The notes: generated from the letters alone by a model not told the origin. A DNA stretch of 64,000 nucleotides from Abiotrophia sp965245735 (GCA_965245735.1 CBDFAX010000003.1:1-64000), one strand, 5' to 3'; positions 33,984 to 42,336 are shown, numbered from the stretch's first letter. Made by a program: numbers and translations.

Positions 33984-34015
33984 AGAGTTTAGGACCTGAG
34001 CCTAAACTCTTTTTT
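33984..34015 (+). terminator. Terminator of zwf
   Basis: Perfect 10-bp stem (AGAGTTTAGG / CCTAAACTCT) with a 7-nt loop and a run of T residues, 8 bp after the stop. Confidence 0.9.
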
Positions 34016-34027
34016 GCTGTCTTTGCT

Positions 34028-34223
34028 CCAGTGGTCTACTTAAAAAAGTAGGCCACTGGCTTTGGGTTTTTGTTGCGCTTTTGAGGGAATCGGCTACTTT
34101 CTTGGCGTGCTAGTGGTCCACTCCGCCGAGTGGACCACTGGCTCTGGCTTTTTGTGGCACTTTTGAGGCAATCTGCCACTTTCTTGACGCGCCAGTGGTC
34201 CACTCCGCCGAGTGGACCACTGG
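34028..34223. repeat. Array of three long hairpins with an exact 82-bp period
   Basis: Copies begin at 34028, 34110 and 34192. Copies 2 and 3 share a hairpin with a 12-bp perfect core stem (AGTGGTCCACTC / GAGTGGACCACT, loop CGCC), extended to 14 bp in copy 3. Copy 1 is a diverged version with stem CCAGTGGTCTACTT / AAGTAGGCCACTGG (one mismatch). The 50-bp links are also conserved (a ggctttttgt-like start, a cacttttgagg middle, a ctactttcttg-like end), so the unit is a direct repeat of hairpin plus link. It lies between the zwf terminator and the nrnA terminator, outside any convincing gene. Function unknown. Confidence 0.9.
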
Positions 34224-34243
34224 CTCCGACTTTCCAGACACAA

Positions 34244-34279
34244 AAAACCCATTATATCATATATGATATAATGGGTTTT
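34244..34279. terminator. Bidirectional terminator: 36-bp palindrome at the end of nrnA
   Basis: Two perfect 17-bp arms (AAAACCCATTATATCAT and its complement) with a 2-nt centre, A-rich on the left and T-rich on the right. It lies 10 bp after the nrnA stop on the minus strand and faces zwf from the other side, so it can stop both transcripts. Confidence 0.75.
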
Positions 34280-34289
34280 CTTCTTCATG

Positions 34290-35276
34290 TTAAACTTCTT
34301 GCTCAAGCTCTTGGCGATATGCTAGAACAGCTTGCCTTAACTCTTCTACAATGGCTTGACACTCAGCTAAACTGTAGGCATTAGCGCCACTAGCCATGGG
34401 ATGACCACCGCCATCATGATTAGCTGCAATCCCGTTGATGACAGGCCCTTTGGAACGAATACGGCAACGATAGTGATCACCATTGCCTTCTTGTTGAACG
34501 AAAATGACCCAAGACAGGACACCTTCGATACGCCCAGGCAAGGTCACCGCAATCTGGGTTTGTTCTTCACTGATGCCAAATGTCTTAATGTCTGCTTGGC
34601 TAATGGTCACCCAGGCGACACCTGCTTCATTAATGGACATGGTCTCAAAGATATGGCCTTGGAATTTGGCTTCTTCAAAACTCAATCGCATAAAGCGGTC
34701 ACTAATCTCAAAGGATGAGAAGTCATATTGCTTGAGCCAAGCCGCGACCTCTAAGGTCCGCGATGTGGTAGACTCATAGAGGAAACGAGCCGTATCAGAC
34801 ACCATACCAGTATAGAGCAGGCGCGCTGCTTGATCCTGCATAGCTAGCTGGTCACCTAGGTGGCGACTGATTTCGGCGATTATTTCGCAGGTAGAACTTG
34901 CAATCGGGTGGACAATTTGAAGTTGGCCATAATCATCCACAGGAGGATGGTGGTCTATCTTGACTAGGGTCGCGCCCTTGTCGTAGTGGTCGCCGTCAAT
35001 CCGAGGTTGGTTGGCGGTATCACAGACAATAACCAGGGCACCTTGGTAGTCGGCGGCTGTTACCTTGTCCATAGAGCCAATCCACTTGAGCCCTTGGGTC
35101 GTCGTGCCGGCCGCTAAAACACGTTTGTCAGGGAAAGTCGATTCAATCAGAGACTTGAGTCCTAATTGGGAGCCGATGGCATCCGGATCAGGCCTCACAT
35201 GGCGGTGAATAATAATGGTTTGGGCTGCATGAATTAATTGGATGAGGGCTTGAGCCTCGTGATGTTCAATATACAT
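34290..35276 (-). CDS. nrnA: DHH-family oligoribonuclease / pAp phosphatase (NrnA)
   Basis: A 328-residue manganese-dependent phosphoesterase that degrades short RNA oligomers and 3'-phosphoadenosine 5'-phosphate in Bacillus and Mycoplasma relatives. The DHH motifs are HVRPDPDAIGSQ (26-37), CDTAN (85-89) and KIDHHPP (106-112). The C-terminal DHHA1 domain has the GGGHPMASGA substrate motif. The ATG at 35276 follows AAGGAAG. It is immediately downstream of ytoI (30 bp), the same partner as in Bacillus (ytoI-ytqI region). Confidence 0.94.
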   Translation of the reverse strand: MYIEHHEAQALIQLIHAAQTIIIHRHVRPDPDAIGSQLGLKSLIESTFPDKRVLAAGTTTQGLKWIGSMDKVTAADYQGALVIVCDTANQPRIDGDHYDKGATLVKIDHHPPVDDYGQLQIVHPIASSTCEIIAEISRHLGDQLAMQDQAARLLYTGMVSDTARFLYESTTSRTLEVAAWLKQYDFSSFEISDRFMRLSFEEAKFQGHIFETMSINEAGVAWVTISQADIKTFGISEEQTQIAVTLPGRIEGVLSWVIFVQQEGNGDHYRCRIRSKGPVINGIAANHDGGGHPMASGANAYSLAECQAIVEELRQAVLAYRQELEQEV

Positions 35277-35306
35277 AGTAGTTTTCTACTTCCTTACTCG
35301 CTAAAC

Positions 35307-36617
35307 TTAGTTACGTTCAATCATTTGGCTGGTAATAATGGCCTTGGCCACCAAACTATTCTCGTGGAAAACATCCACCTGGGTCAGGGCTGCCCGACGG
35401 TTGTGGTTGAAGACATGGCCCTTAAACTGAATTTCATTGCCGATTTGGATTAGGTTGAAATAATGAAGGTCAATCTTCTCGATGACACTGTTGAGATGGG
35501 TCAACTCAAAGACCTTGCGATCCGTCACTTGGGCAATCAGTTCCGTCAGAACTCCATAAGAGATTGTCCCGAAGTTACCAATCATCTGAGGTTGTACGAA
35601 GGCTTGGAAATCATAGTCCGTGACTTCACTGGCCACTTCTAACTGGGCCGTAATGTCTTCTTCAAAGGTATGGACCATTTGCGGTTGCTGTTGGACCACT
35701 TGAATGGCCTTGGAGACTTCCTCACGCGTCACCACCCCAAGCAGTTGAAGGTTGTCTTCCACCACTGGAATCATCTCAATATCCTGCCAAATCATCTTGT
35801 GCGAGACACTAGCCACCGACATATGAGTCTTGACAGTCACCGGATTCTTGGTCATGACCCGCTCCAGCTGAATGGATTCTTGCTTACCTTGGACGTCCTT
35901 AGCAGCCACAACCCCAATCAGACGCTGGTTATAACAGACAGGAAAACGTTCCTGACCTGTTTCTTCCATCAAGCGATTGAAGTCAGCCACCGAATCACTT
36001 GGCGCTAGAAGTGGCACCTGGGATAGTGGTGTGTAGATATCCCGAATGGTCATGATTTCCTTCTTAATCATCTGGTCCGCCATGGAGCGGTTGATGATGG
36101 TCGCTACCGTAAAGGTATCGAAGGTGGTGGAAATCACTGGCAAATTACGTTCATTGGCCAAACTAATGACTTGGTCACTAGCCTTGAAGCCCCCGGTAAT
36201 GAGCACCGCCACGCCCTTTTCCAAGGCAAAGAGTTGGACGTCTTCCCGGTTCCCCACAATAATCAAGGAATCGTCGGTAAAGTAACGCTCCATAGCGTCC
36301 TTGGTCATGGCCCCAATGATGAATTTAGACAGGTGCTGGGTCAGTCCTTGGCTGCCACCTTGGACCTCCCCTTCAATGATCTGCACCACTTCACCAAAGG
36401 TTAGCATTTCCGGCGAATATTTTTGCTTCTTCTCAATGCGGATGGTCCCAACCCGCTCAATGGTCGAGACAATGCCTAGTACTTCGGCGTCTTTAATAGC
36501 CCGGTAGGCCGTTCCTTCACTCATCTTGAGATGCTTGGCAATCCCTCGAACCGAGATTTTATCCCCGATGGGGAGGGATTCAATGTATTGGATAATCAGA
36601 TCATGCTTGGTTGCCAT
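35307..36617 (-). CDS. YtoI family regulator: HTH, DRTGG, two CBS and hotdog domains
   Basis: A 436-residue multidomain protein. Residues 1-65 form a winged-helix-type domain (ISVRGIAKHLKMSEGTAYRAIKDAEVLGIVSTI). About 70-185 is a DRTGG-like region (LITGGFKASDQVISLANERNLPVIST), then two CBS motifs (about 195-310), and a C-terminal hotdog (MaoC/thioesterase-like) fold (GTISYGVLTELIAQVTDRKVFELTHLNSV). This order matches Bacillus YtoI, whose function is not established. CBS domains often bind adenine nucleotides. The promoter is covered by a long inverted repeat, so autoregulation by the HTH is likely but inferred. Confidence 0.88.
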   Translation of the reverse strand: MATKHDLIIQYIESLPIGDKISVRGIAKHLKMSEGTAYRAIKDAEVLGIVSTIERVGTIRIEKKQKYSPEMLTFGEVVQIIEGEVQGGSQGLTQHLSKFIIGAMTKDAMERYFTDDSLIIVGNREDVQLFALEKGVAVLITGGFKASDQVISLANERNLPVISTTFDTFTVATIINRSMADQMIKKEIMTIRDIYTPLSQVPLLAPSDSVADFNRLMEETGQERFPVCYNQRLIGVVAAKDVQGKQESIQLERVMTKNPVTVKTHMSVASVSHKMIWQDIEMIPVVEDNLQLLGVVTREEVSKAIQVVQQQPQMVHTFEEDITAQLEVASEVTDYDFQAFVQPQMIGNFGTISYGVLTELIAQVTDRKVFELTHLNSVIEKIDLHYFNLIQIGNEIQFKGHVFNHNRRAALTQVDVFHENSLVAKAIITSQMIERN

Positions 36618-36640
36618 ATAGTCACCTTCTCTTTAGACAC

Positions 36641-36678
36641 AAAATAACTGTTATACTTCATATTATAACAGTTATTTT
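36641..36678. promoter_or_regulatory. Operator-like perfect inverted repeat over the ytoI promoter
   Basis: Two perfect 15-bp arms (AAAATAACTGTTATA / TATAACAGTTATTTT) separated by 8 bp, 24 bp upstream of the ytoI start. The right arm overlaps the extended -10 TGTTATAAT (-10 at 36662-36667), and the left arm is near or after the start of transcription. A weak -35 (CTGTTA, 36685-36690) is 17 bp away. This is the arrangement of a repressor operator, most simply for YtoI itself. It could also act as a weak dinB terminator. Confidence 0.65.
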
Positions 36679-36697
36679 AAAAAGTAACAGGCCTGTT

Positions 36698-37819
36698 TTA
36701 CATTTTTTCAAAAGATAATTGCGTATTGACCTTATCGAGCTGGATTAGCCCAGCTGTAGAGACTCCCAGTAAGCGGACGGTCTTATGCAAATGACCGTGT
36801 AGCTCCCAGAGTTCCTGCACCGCCTGGCCAATCACCTCCACATCTTGGCTAGGAGAGCCCAAGGATAGTTGACGCGTTAAGGTCTCGAAGTCATCATAGC
36901 GAATCTTAAGCGTCACGGTCTGGGCGTGGAAATTCTTGGCCTTTAAGATTGCTACCACCCGCTTAGTCAGCTGGGTCAAAGCATCTAGAACCCCCTCTTC
37001 TTCCGCCAGAAACTGAATAAAGGTAGTCTCCTTACCAATGGACTTGCGCTCACGATGGGGCTGGACCGGCGCATCATGGACCCCGCGCACCTTGTAGTAG
37101 AGGGATTTACCCATTTTCCCAAAATGTTCAATCAGGTCTTCTAATTCAATTGCTCGCAAATCCGCCCCTGTCATAATCCCCCTCTGGTGAAAATATGGCA
37201 CCGACTGCCGCCCCACCCCATAGAACTTATCAATAGGTAGGTCATCTAAAAATTCCAAGGCTTGATCAGGAGTCACCACCGTAATGCCAAAGGGCTTACG
37301 GTAGTCAGAGGCAATTTTGGCTAGGAACTTGTTATAGGACACCCCGATTGAACAGGTTAGATTGAGTTCTTCCTTAATCTGGGCTTGAATGCGCTGGGCT
37401 AAATAGGTCGCACTTTGAATGCCCAGCTTATTATGAGTCACATCCAGGTAGGCCTCATCCAGGGACATGGGCTCAATCAAATCCGTGTACTGAGCAAAAA
37501 TCGCCCGAATCTGCTGAGACACTTGCTGATAGTGGGACCAATCGCCCGCAATAAAGACCGCATGGGGACAGCGTTTGAAGGCTTCAGCAGCGGTCATAGC
37601 CGAATGGATTCCATATTCGCGCGCCTTATAGTTGCAAGTAGAGACGATCCCCCGACCACCGGTTAACTTAGGATGCTTGGCAATCACAATAGGTTTGTGA
37701 GCAATCGCTGGATTATCCCGTGCCTCGACATTGGCATAGAAGGCATCCATATCCACATGCAGTATCTTACGTGATATGTCTGGCACCGGATCCTTAAACT
37801 CTAAAATCCCATAGCGCAT
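36698..37819 (-). CDS. dinB: DNA polymerase IV (Y family)
   Basis: A 373-residue translesion polymerase. The catalytic carboxylates are in HVDMDAFYANVE (21-32) and MSLDEAYLD (118-126; D121 and E122). GGRGIVSTCNYKAREYGIHSAM, SIGVSYNKFLAKIASDYRKP and the HhH region follow, then the little-finger domain with KSIGKETTF. There is no clear beta-clamp peptide that I could assign. The start is the ATG at 37819 after GAGGAGGGG. The promoter is TTGAAA-17-TATACT with a near-perfect LexA box in the spacer, so SOS induction is expected. Confidence 0.95.
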   Translation of the reverse strand: MRYGILEFKDPVPDISRKILHVDMDAFYANVEARDNPAIAHKPIVIAKHPKLTGGRGIVSTCNYKAREYGIHSAMTAAEAFKRCPHAVFIAGDWSHYQQVSQQIRAIFAQYTDLIEPMSLDEAYLDVTHNKLGIQSATYLAQRIQAQIKEELNLTCSIGVSYNKFLAKIASDYRKPFGITVVTPDQALEFLDDLPIDKFYGVGRQSVPYFHQRGIMTGADLRAIELEDLIEHFGKMGKSLYYKVRGVHDAPVQPHRERKSIGKETTFIQFLAEEEGVLDALTQLTKRVVAILKAKNFHAQTVTLKIRYDDFETLTRQLSLGSPSQDVEVIGQAVQELWELHGHLHKTVRLLGVSTAGLIQLDKVNTQLSFEKM

Positions 37820-37854
37820 GATGCCCCTCCTCTCCCATGTCATACTTCTCCTCT

Positions 37855-37883
37855 AGTATACGAAAATTTGTTCGTGTTTTCAA
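37855..37883 (-). promoter_or_regulatory. dinB promoter with LexA-type box in the spacer
   Basis: On the minus strand, -35 TTGAAA (37878-37883), a 17-bp spacer, -10 TATACT (37855-37860). The spacer holds CGAACAAATTTTCG (37861-37874), one base off the GAAC-N4-GTTC core. TTCGTATACTAGAGG is identical to the promoter at 16660-16674. Confidence 0.8.
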
Positions 37884-37910
37884 GTGGTGAGCCTGCCCCA
37901 GATAGCAATA

Positions 37911-37943
37911 AAAGGCAAGTAGCTAGATAGCTTGCTTGCCTTT
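37911..37943 (-). terminator. Terminator of the ABC exporter operon
   Basis: A 9-bp stem (AAAGGCAAG / CTTGCCTTT) with an inner AGCTA/TAGCT pairing and a T-rich minus-strand tail, 6 bp after the ATPase gene. Confidence 0.8.
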
Positions 37944-37949
37944 TTATCA

Positions 37950-38798
37950 TCATTTCACTTCGAAAAGTTCACGGTAGACCTGTTCACTGCCAAACTGGCG
38001 AGGCTCCACTCCTATCAGAGTCAATCCCGCTCCTTCCAAACCACCTAAAGCTTGGCTCAGTTGAGAGGCAGATACAAGAAAGCTATGATCCGATAAGCGA
38101 CGAAACCAATCATCGGCTAACTTTTCTTGAACAGTTACCACATAGTCACTCGTTTCACTTTGGGCCAAAGTGCGTTCAATAATTTGGCCTTCTTTAACAA
38201 ATAGAATTCGACGAGTCATTCGGTCGATTTCATCAAGATTATGCGAAGAAATCAATACCGTCATCCCCTCTTCGCGATTAAGTTGCATCACTAACTCTCG
38301 AATCCGAATCAGGCTAGTAGGATCTAAACCATTGTAAGGTTCATCCAGAAAAAGTACTTGTGGCCGGTGGAGAATAGCACAAGCAAAGAGCAAGTGTTGT
38401 TTCATTCCCAAGGAATAAGTCCCCACCGCTTGATCTAAATACCCTATCATTCCTACTCGTTCAGCCGTTTCAATAATGCTCTCTTTGGAGAATCCCTGGG
38501 CTAAGGCTATATACTGAAGGTGATCGTAGCCCGTTAGCTGTGGATAGAGAACACTATTATCTTGCATGAACCCAATCTTACGATAAAGTTCTTTACCTGC
38601 TGGCATGTAAAGCCCAGCTACCTTTACTTGTCCCTCCGAATATGGCAATAAGCCCGTTAAGGCTGACAGTAAAGTCGTTTTACCTGCACCATTAGGTCCC
38701 ACTAAGCCTACTACTTCCCCGGCCTCAATTTGAAAATTTACTTGCTTCAAAATCGCTTTACTGCCATAGGCAAGGCTCAGATTTTTCACTTCAATCAT
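37950..38798 (-). CDS. ABC transporter ATP-binding protein
   Basis: A 282-residue nucleotide-binding subunit of an ABC-2-type exporter. Walker A is GPNGAGKTTL (about 34-43), the Q-loop region is IGFMQDNSVLYPQLTG, the signature is YSLGMKQHL (standing for LSGGQ), Walker B is VLFLDEPYNGLDP and the switch His is in SSHNLDEIDR. The C-terminal about 70 residues are variable. The start overlaps the permease stop (ATGA), so the two are translationally coupled. The substrate is unknown; lipid, antibiotic or bacteriocin export are all possible. Confidence 0.92.
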   Translation of the reverse strand: MIEVKNLSLAYGSKAILKQVNFQIEAGEVVGLVGPNGAGKTTLLSALTGLLPYSEGQVKVAGLYMPAGKELYRKIGFMQDNSVLYPQLTGYDHLQYIALAQGFSKESIIETAERVGMIGYLDQAVGTYSLGMKQHLLFACAILHRPQVLFLDEPYNGLDPTSLIRIRELVMQLNREEGMTVLISSHNLDEIDRMTRRILFVKEGQIIERTLAQSETSDYVVTVQEKLADDWFRRLSDHSFLVSASQLSQALGGLEGAGLTLIGVEPRQFGSEQVYRELFEVK

Positions 38799-41224
38799 AT
38801 AGGGTCACGTCCTTTCAGAGTACAAGGCAAGTACCTATTCAAAAACAAGCCTGCAAGACCACAGACTACTAGGCCAGTCCAATGAGTCAAAAGACCTTGA
38901 CCTAAAGAAACAGAGAGGCGTCCGTCCAATACCGGGGCTAAATCCAAATAACGGAAGGGACTCATGGCCTGTGCCAGACTCGGCAATAAGAGAGTTGCCC
39001 CATAACCAATACCTAAGATTCCAGCGACTAAACTAATATAGATTGCAGTCGACTTAACCCATCTAGCAACAAAATGGCAAAGGCTATTAATAAAGTAAGT
39101 AACTGCAACAAACAGCGCGAAAGCCTCTAGATAGTAATACCAGCTAGGCATTATCTCAAAAAATTGATGAGTACTTGGCACACGTAAGCGCTGACCAATC
39201 CAACCACCCCACTGTTGGCCATCTACTAAATATCTGACCTGAGGTAACTGAATATGACCTAAACCTGCTATTAAACTACCAGTCAAGGCAAGCAAGATAA
39301 CTGCCCCTAGCATTAGTAGAAACACCTGTTGAAGGCTTAAGCGTCGATGCAACTTAAGGAGATGCTTCCTTGCTAGAGGCAAGGTTGCCTGGAATCGCCA
39401 GCGCCCGGTTTCTTTATCTAGCACAGTAGGCGCTACTAGGAAGATTACCAAAATAACCCAGAGCCCTAAATAGAGACGCTCTTCAAACAAGTTACCGACT
39501 ATTCCTAGTGCAGTATAAGATTTCATAGGCTTGCTGACACGCGCTAGATAGGCTTCAAAGACCGCAATATCAATCGAAAGTGGTGGCTGGTCCTCACCAC
39601 TTCTTGGTGATTGCTCATAATTTGGAATATAGAGCGTCCAATATGGACCGCCAGGTAGCTGAAAATCAATCCCATAATTTCGTTTCCACTCGGCTAACTG
39701 ATAATTGATGTAAGCATTCGGCATAAAAATCCAGTCACGGATTGGCAATAAAGTTCGATCACCTTTGCCTTGTAGGAAGTCAACATCCTCTTTCAGTTCA
39801 TCGTACTCCATTTCCGTGGCTAACTTGGTTTTCCCTTGTTTAAGCTCCTCAACAAGAGCTTCCTGACGTTGAAAACTTGCTAGCGCTGCCTGATAGAGTT
39901 CTTCTGTTGGATAGGCCTGGCGATAATCACTCAGATTAATCTTAAGCAAGTCAGATTTTTGCGCAATGTTAGCTTCTTGTAATTGGTGGTACTGAATCCC
40001 CTGTGAAACGCCATAATAGAGGAAAAAGGCCAAGATACACAAGCAAATTTGCCACCAAAGGTGACCTCGTAATAGCTTCAGCCATTCAAAACTTGTTTGG
40101 AAACGACTAGAAGATAAGTCGTAACGGCGACGCGCTCGACCACGTTTAAGTACTGCATAGGATAGGGTTACTATGACCCGCCAAACACCAAGTAAGAGAC
40201 CGAAAAGAATAACCACTGCATAGAAAATTTCTAGGCTTGACTGGTGTAAAACAAAACCATTAATATCCCAGTAGCTAAAAATAGAATAAAAAGGATAGAA
40301 GTCAAAGAGGCGACTAAACTCAGCTAATAAAGTAACCGATACACCTAGCCCTAGCCAAACTAATAAAAGCTCTTGTACCCATCGATTAATAAGTAGCAAA
40401 ATAAGCCAGAAAAGAATTACTAGCCCTAACCAGAATAGATAGAGAGCCAAGATTCCCTGCCACAGGGGCCAACCAGGTGCCATAGGATAATGAAGTAAAG
40501 CCGTAAGGGGAAGTTGGTCAAAAAGAACATGATAGATAGCCCACCCAACTGCCATCGACAAACCATAGCCTAGTCCCAGGCACAAGAATACACCTAAGCG
40601 CCGGCTTAGCAAACGACTATAAGGTACAGGTAAAGTTTTGAGAAAAGCCTGCTGATTAGAGAAGAAATCTCTTAGGAGTGGTAGCCCTACCAAATATGAG
40701 AACAACAAAAGCAGTGGAATTCCCAACAAATAAGGAGAGAGTTGTGTCATTAGATAACTGGATTCTCGCGTTGTCTTGACATCCAAGCGACCGATTTGGT
40801 AATTGACTTGCCATTCGATAACAGGTAATTCTGCTTCTATCTGTTGTCGCGAGATACTCAATAACTCCTTACCCTGATTATTGAGAGCTAATAGGGTTCG
40901 CCATATAGAGAGCTTGTCCTGGTTCACTCGATCCCATTCTTCATAATAGGCCGCCACACTGTAATCAAAACGTGTCTTTTCTGCTTCCTTCAAGCTAACT
41001 AAAAGTGGATTTTCCTCTGATACTCCCTGCCTTTGCATGTTGGAGATGGACCAGTTCAAATCTGAAGCCAAACGATTGGCCTGTTGTCGCTCTTGGTGCC
41101 TTAGGTCATGACTAACCTGTCCACGATATAGTCCTAGCCCTAGCATGGTCACAAGTGGCAAGATTAAGAGTAAGTAGACAAAGCGATGATTCTTTAAAAA
41201 GTGCCTAAGCTCTAGTTTGAACAT
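38795..41224 (-). CDS. ABC-2 type transporter permease, internally duplicated
   Basis: An 809-residue membrane protein, much longer than single ABC-2 permeases (about 250-400). Two halves share one plan: a membrane helix, a long charged extracytoplasmic loop with Gln/Glu-rich helices, then five or so helices. Half one runs about 1-365 (helix at 15-33, loop to about 155). Half two starts near 375 (WLKLLRGHLWWQICLCILAFFLYYGVS) and has its loop to about 580. This suggests fusion of two permease units, so that one gene with the coupled ATPase makes a full transporter. ATG at 41224 after AGGAGG. Its A/T-richer codons and flanks look somewhat unlike the neighbours, which may hint at transfer. Confidence 0.82.
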   Translation of the reverse strand: MFKLELRHFLKNHRFVYLLLILPLVTMLGLGLYRGQVSHDLRHQERQQANRLASDLNWSISNMQRQGVSEENPLLVSLKEAEKTRFDYSVAAYYEEWDRVNQDKLSIWRTLLALNNQGKELLSISRQQIEAELPVIEWQVNYQIGRLDVKTTRESSYLMTQLSPYLLGIPLLLLFSYLVGLPLLRDFFSNQQAFLKTLPVPYSRLLSRRLGVFLCLGLGYGLSMAVGWAIYHVLFDQLPLTALLHYPMAPGWPLWQGILALYLFWLGLVILFWLILLLINRWVQELLLVWLGLGVSVTLLAEFSRLFDFYPFYSIFSYWDINGFVLHQSSLEIFYAVVILFGLLLGVWRVIVTLSYAVLKRGRARRRYDLSSSRFQTSFEWLKLLRGHLWWQICLCILAFFLYYGVSQGIQYHQLQEANIAQKSDLLKINLSDYRQAYPTEELYQAALASFQRQEALVEELKQGKTKLATEMEYDELKEDVDFLQGKGDRTLLPIRDWIFMPNAYINYQLAEWKRNYGIDFQLPGGPYWTLYIPNYEQSPRSGEDQPPLSIDIAVFEAYLARVSKPMKSYTALGIVGNLFEERLYLGLWVILVIFLVAPTVLDKETGRWRFQATLPLARKHLLKLHRRLSLQQVFLLMLGAVILLALTGSLIAGLGHIQLPQVRYLVDGQQWGGWIGQRLRVPSTHQFFEIMPSWYYYLEAFALFVAVTYFINSLCHFVARWVKSTAIYISLVAGILGIGYGATLLLPSLAQAMSPFRYLDLAPVLDGRLSVSLGQGLLTHWTGLVVCGLAGLFLNRYLPCTLKGRDPI

Positions 41225-41284
41225 TTTGCGACCTCCTCAAGGCTAAAATAGGTACAGATTAAAAAAACATTAAATATTAGTTAG

Positions 41285-41313
41285 ATTGTATCCGATTTCC
41301 TGCTTACTTTCAA
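41285..41313 (-). promoter_or_regulatory. Promoter of the ABC exporter operon
   Basis: Minus-strand TTGAAA (41308-41313), 17-bp spacer and TACAAT (41285-41290), about 60 bp upstream of the permease ATG. Confidence 0.7.
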
Positions 41314-41576
41314 GATAATTTTATCCCACTTGAATAAAATCTATTGTCTATTAAGCCAATGTTCGTAATTGAAGTATTTATTAGAATAGCTTATACCCTA
41401 AATGCTTCTATCTTTGAATACCTCTACTTATTCTCCTTAATCAAGTCTCTAAACCTATTGCAGACTTAAATTCTTATTGGCTAATCTACAGTTTTCTATA
41501 AAATAGATTAAATACTTTTCCTAGTCACCTTTACTTTAGCAACGACTATCACTATAAAGTGCCCTCTTAAATACAA
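41314..41576. other. AT-rich intergenic stretch, no gene seen
   Basis: Between the exporter promoter and the sodA terminator I see no open reading frame with a ribosome-binding site, no RNA gene and no repeat. The sequence is noticeably AT-richer than its surroundings. Confidence 0.6.
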
Positions 41577-41604
41577 AAAAGCTGAGACCTAAGTCTCAGC
41601 TTTT
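41577..41604 (-). terminator. Terminator of sodA
   Basis: Perfect 12-bp stem (AAAAGCTGAGAC / GTCTCAGCTTTT) with a 4-nt loop and a further T run on the minus strand. Confidence 0.9.
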
Positions 41605-41622
41605 CTATGCGCTAGTCCAATA

Positions 41623-42225
41623 TTAGTCCAAACGTGATGCTACCTTATCCCAGTTGACTACTGAGAAGAAGGCTTGGATATAGTCTGGACGACGGTTTTG
41701 ATAGTGGAGGTAGTAAGCATGTTCCCACACATCTAAACCTAAAAGTGGCTTAAGCCCTAATTCTAAAGGTGTATCTTGGTTAGCGGTAGACAGGACTTCT
41801 AAGTGACCGTCACGGTCTACAAGCCAAGCCCAACCAGAACCAAAGCGAGTCGCAGCTGCCTTAGCAAAAGCTTCTTTGAAGGCTTCAACAGAACCAAAGT
41901 CTGCTTCTAAGCGAGACTTGAGCCCAGCAGGAATAGCTGCTTCTGAACTTGGTGCTTGTAGGCTTTCCCAGAAGAAGCTGTGGTTGAAGTGACCCCCACC
42001 ATTGTTGCGGACCGCTGTTTGGATGCTTTCAGGCAAATCCTTAAGGTTAGCAACTAAGTCTTCGATAGATTTAGATGCCAAGTCAGCATGGCCTTCTAAA
42101 GCTGCATTCAAGTTGTTAACGTAGGTTTGGTGGTGTTTGGTGTGGTGAATTTCCATGGTGCGCGCGTCAAAAGCTGGTTCAAGCGCATCATAGGCGTATG
42201 GCAAGGCTGGTAATGTAAATGACAT
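41623..42225 (-). CDS. sodA: Superoxide dismutase (Mn/Fe family)
   Basis: A 200-residue enzyme that converts superoxide to peroxide and oxygen. Metal ligands are His in MEIHHTKHHQTYV (about 25-37), His in NGGGHFNHSFFWESL (about 80) and D-x-W-x-x-H in LDVWEHAYYLHYQNRRPDY (about 163-181). GSGWAWLVDRDG is also conserved, and the residues seen favour the Mn-type as in other lactic cocci. The ATG at 42225 is seven bases after AGGAGG; an ATG at 42231 is too close. Monocistronic. Confidence 0.96.
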   Translation of the reverse strand: MSFTLPALPYAYDALEPAFDARTMEIHHTKHHQTYVNNLNAALEGHADLASKSIEDLVANLKDLPESIQTAVRNNGGGHFNHSFFWESLQAPSSEAAIPAGLKSRLEADFGSVEAFKEAFAKAAATRFGSGWAWLVDRDGHLEVLSTANQDTPLELGLKPLLGLDVWEHAYYLHYQNRRPDYIQAFFSVVNWDKVASRLD

Positions 42226-42336
42226 GGTCATTCCTCCTCGGATATAGTATACCTAGATTATATCATGCTCAGTAGAATAGACAATCATTTTGCACTTGGT
42301 AGCGTTTATTTCACAAACTCAAGGCATGAAAAAAGC

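Noticed and set aside
34028..34223. CRISPR-like periodic repeats
   Set aside because: Only three copies, the links between hairpins are conserved too rather than unique, and there are no cas genes nearby.
34130..34384. Open reading frame across the hairpin array
   Set aside because: It is generated by the repeats, has no ribosome-binding site and runs into nrnA antisense.
41225..41622. Small gene or RNA in the AT-rich interval upstream of the exporter
   Set aside because: Beyond the promoter at 41285-41313 and the sodA terminator, no credible start site, open frame or structure was found.
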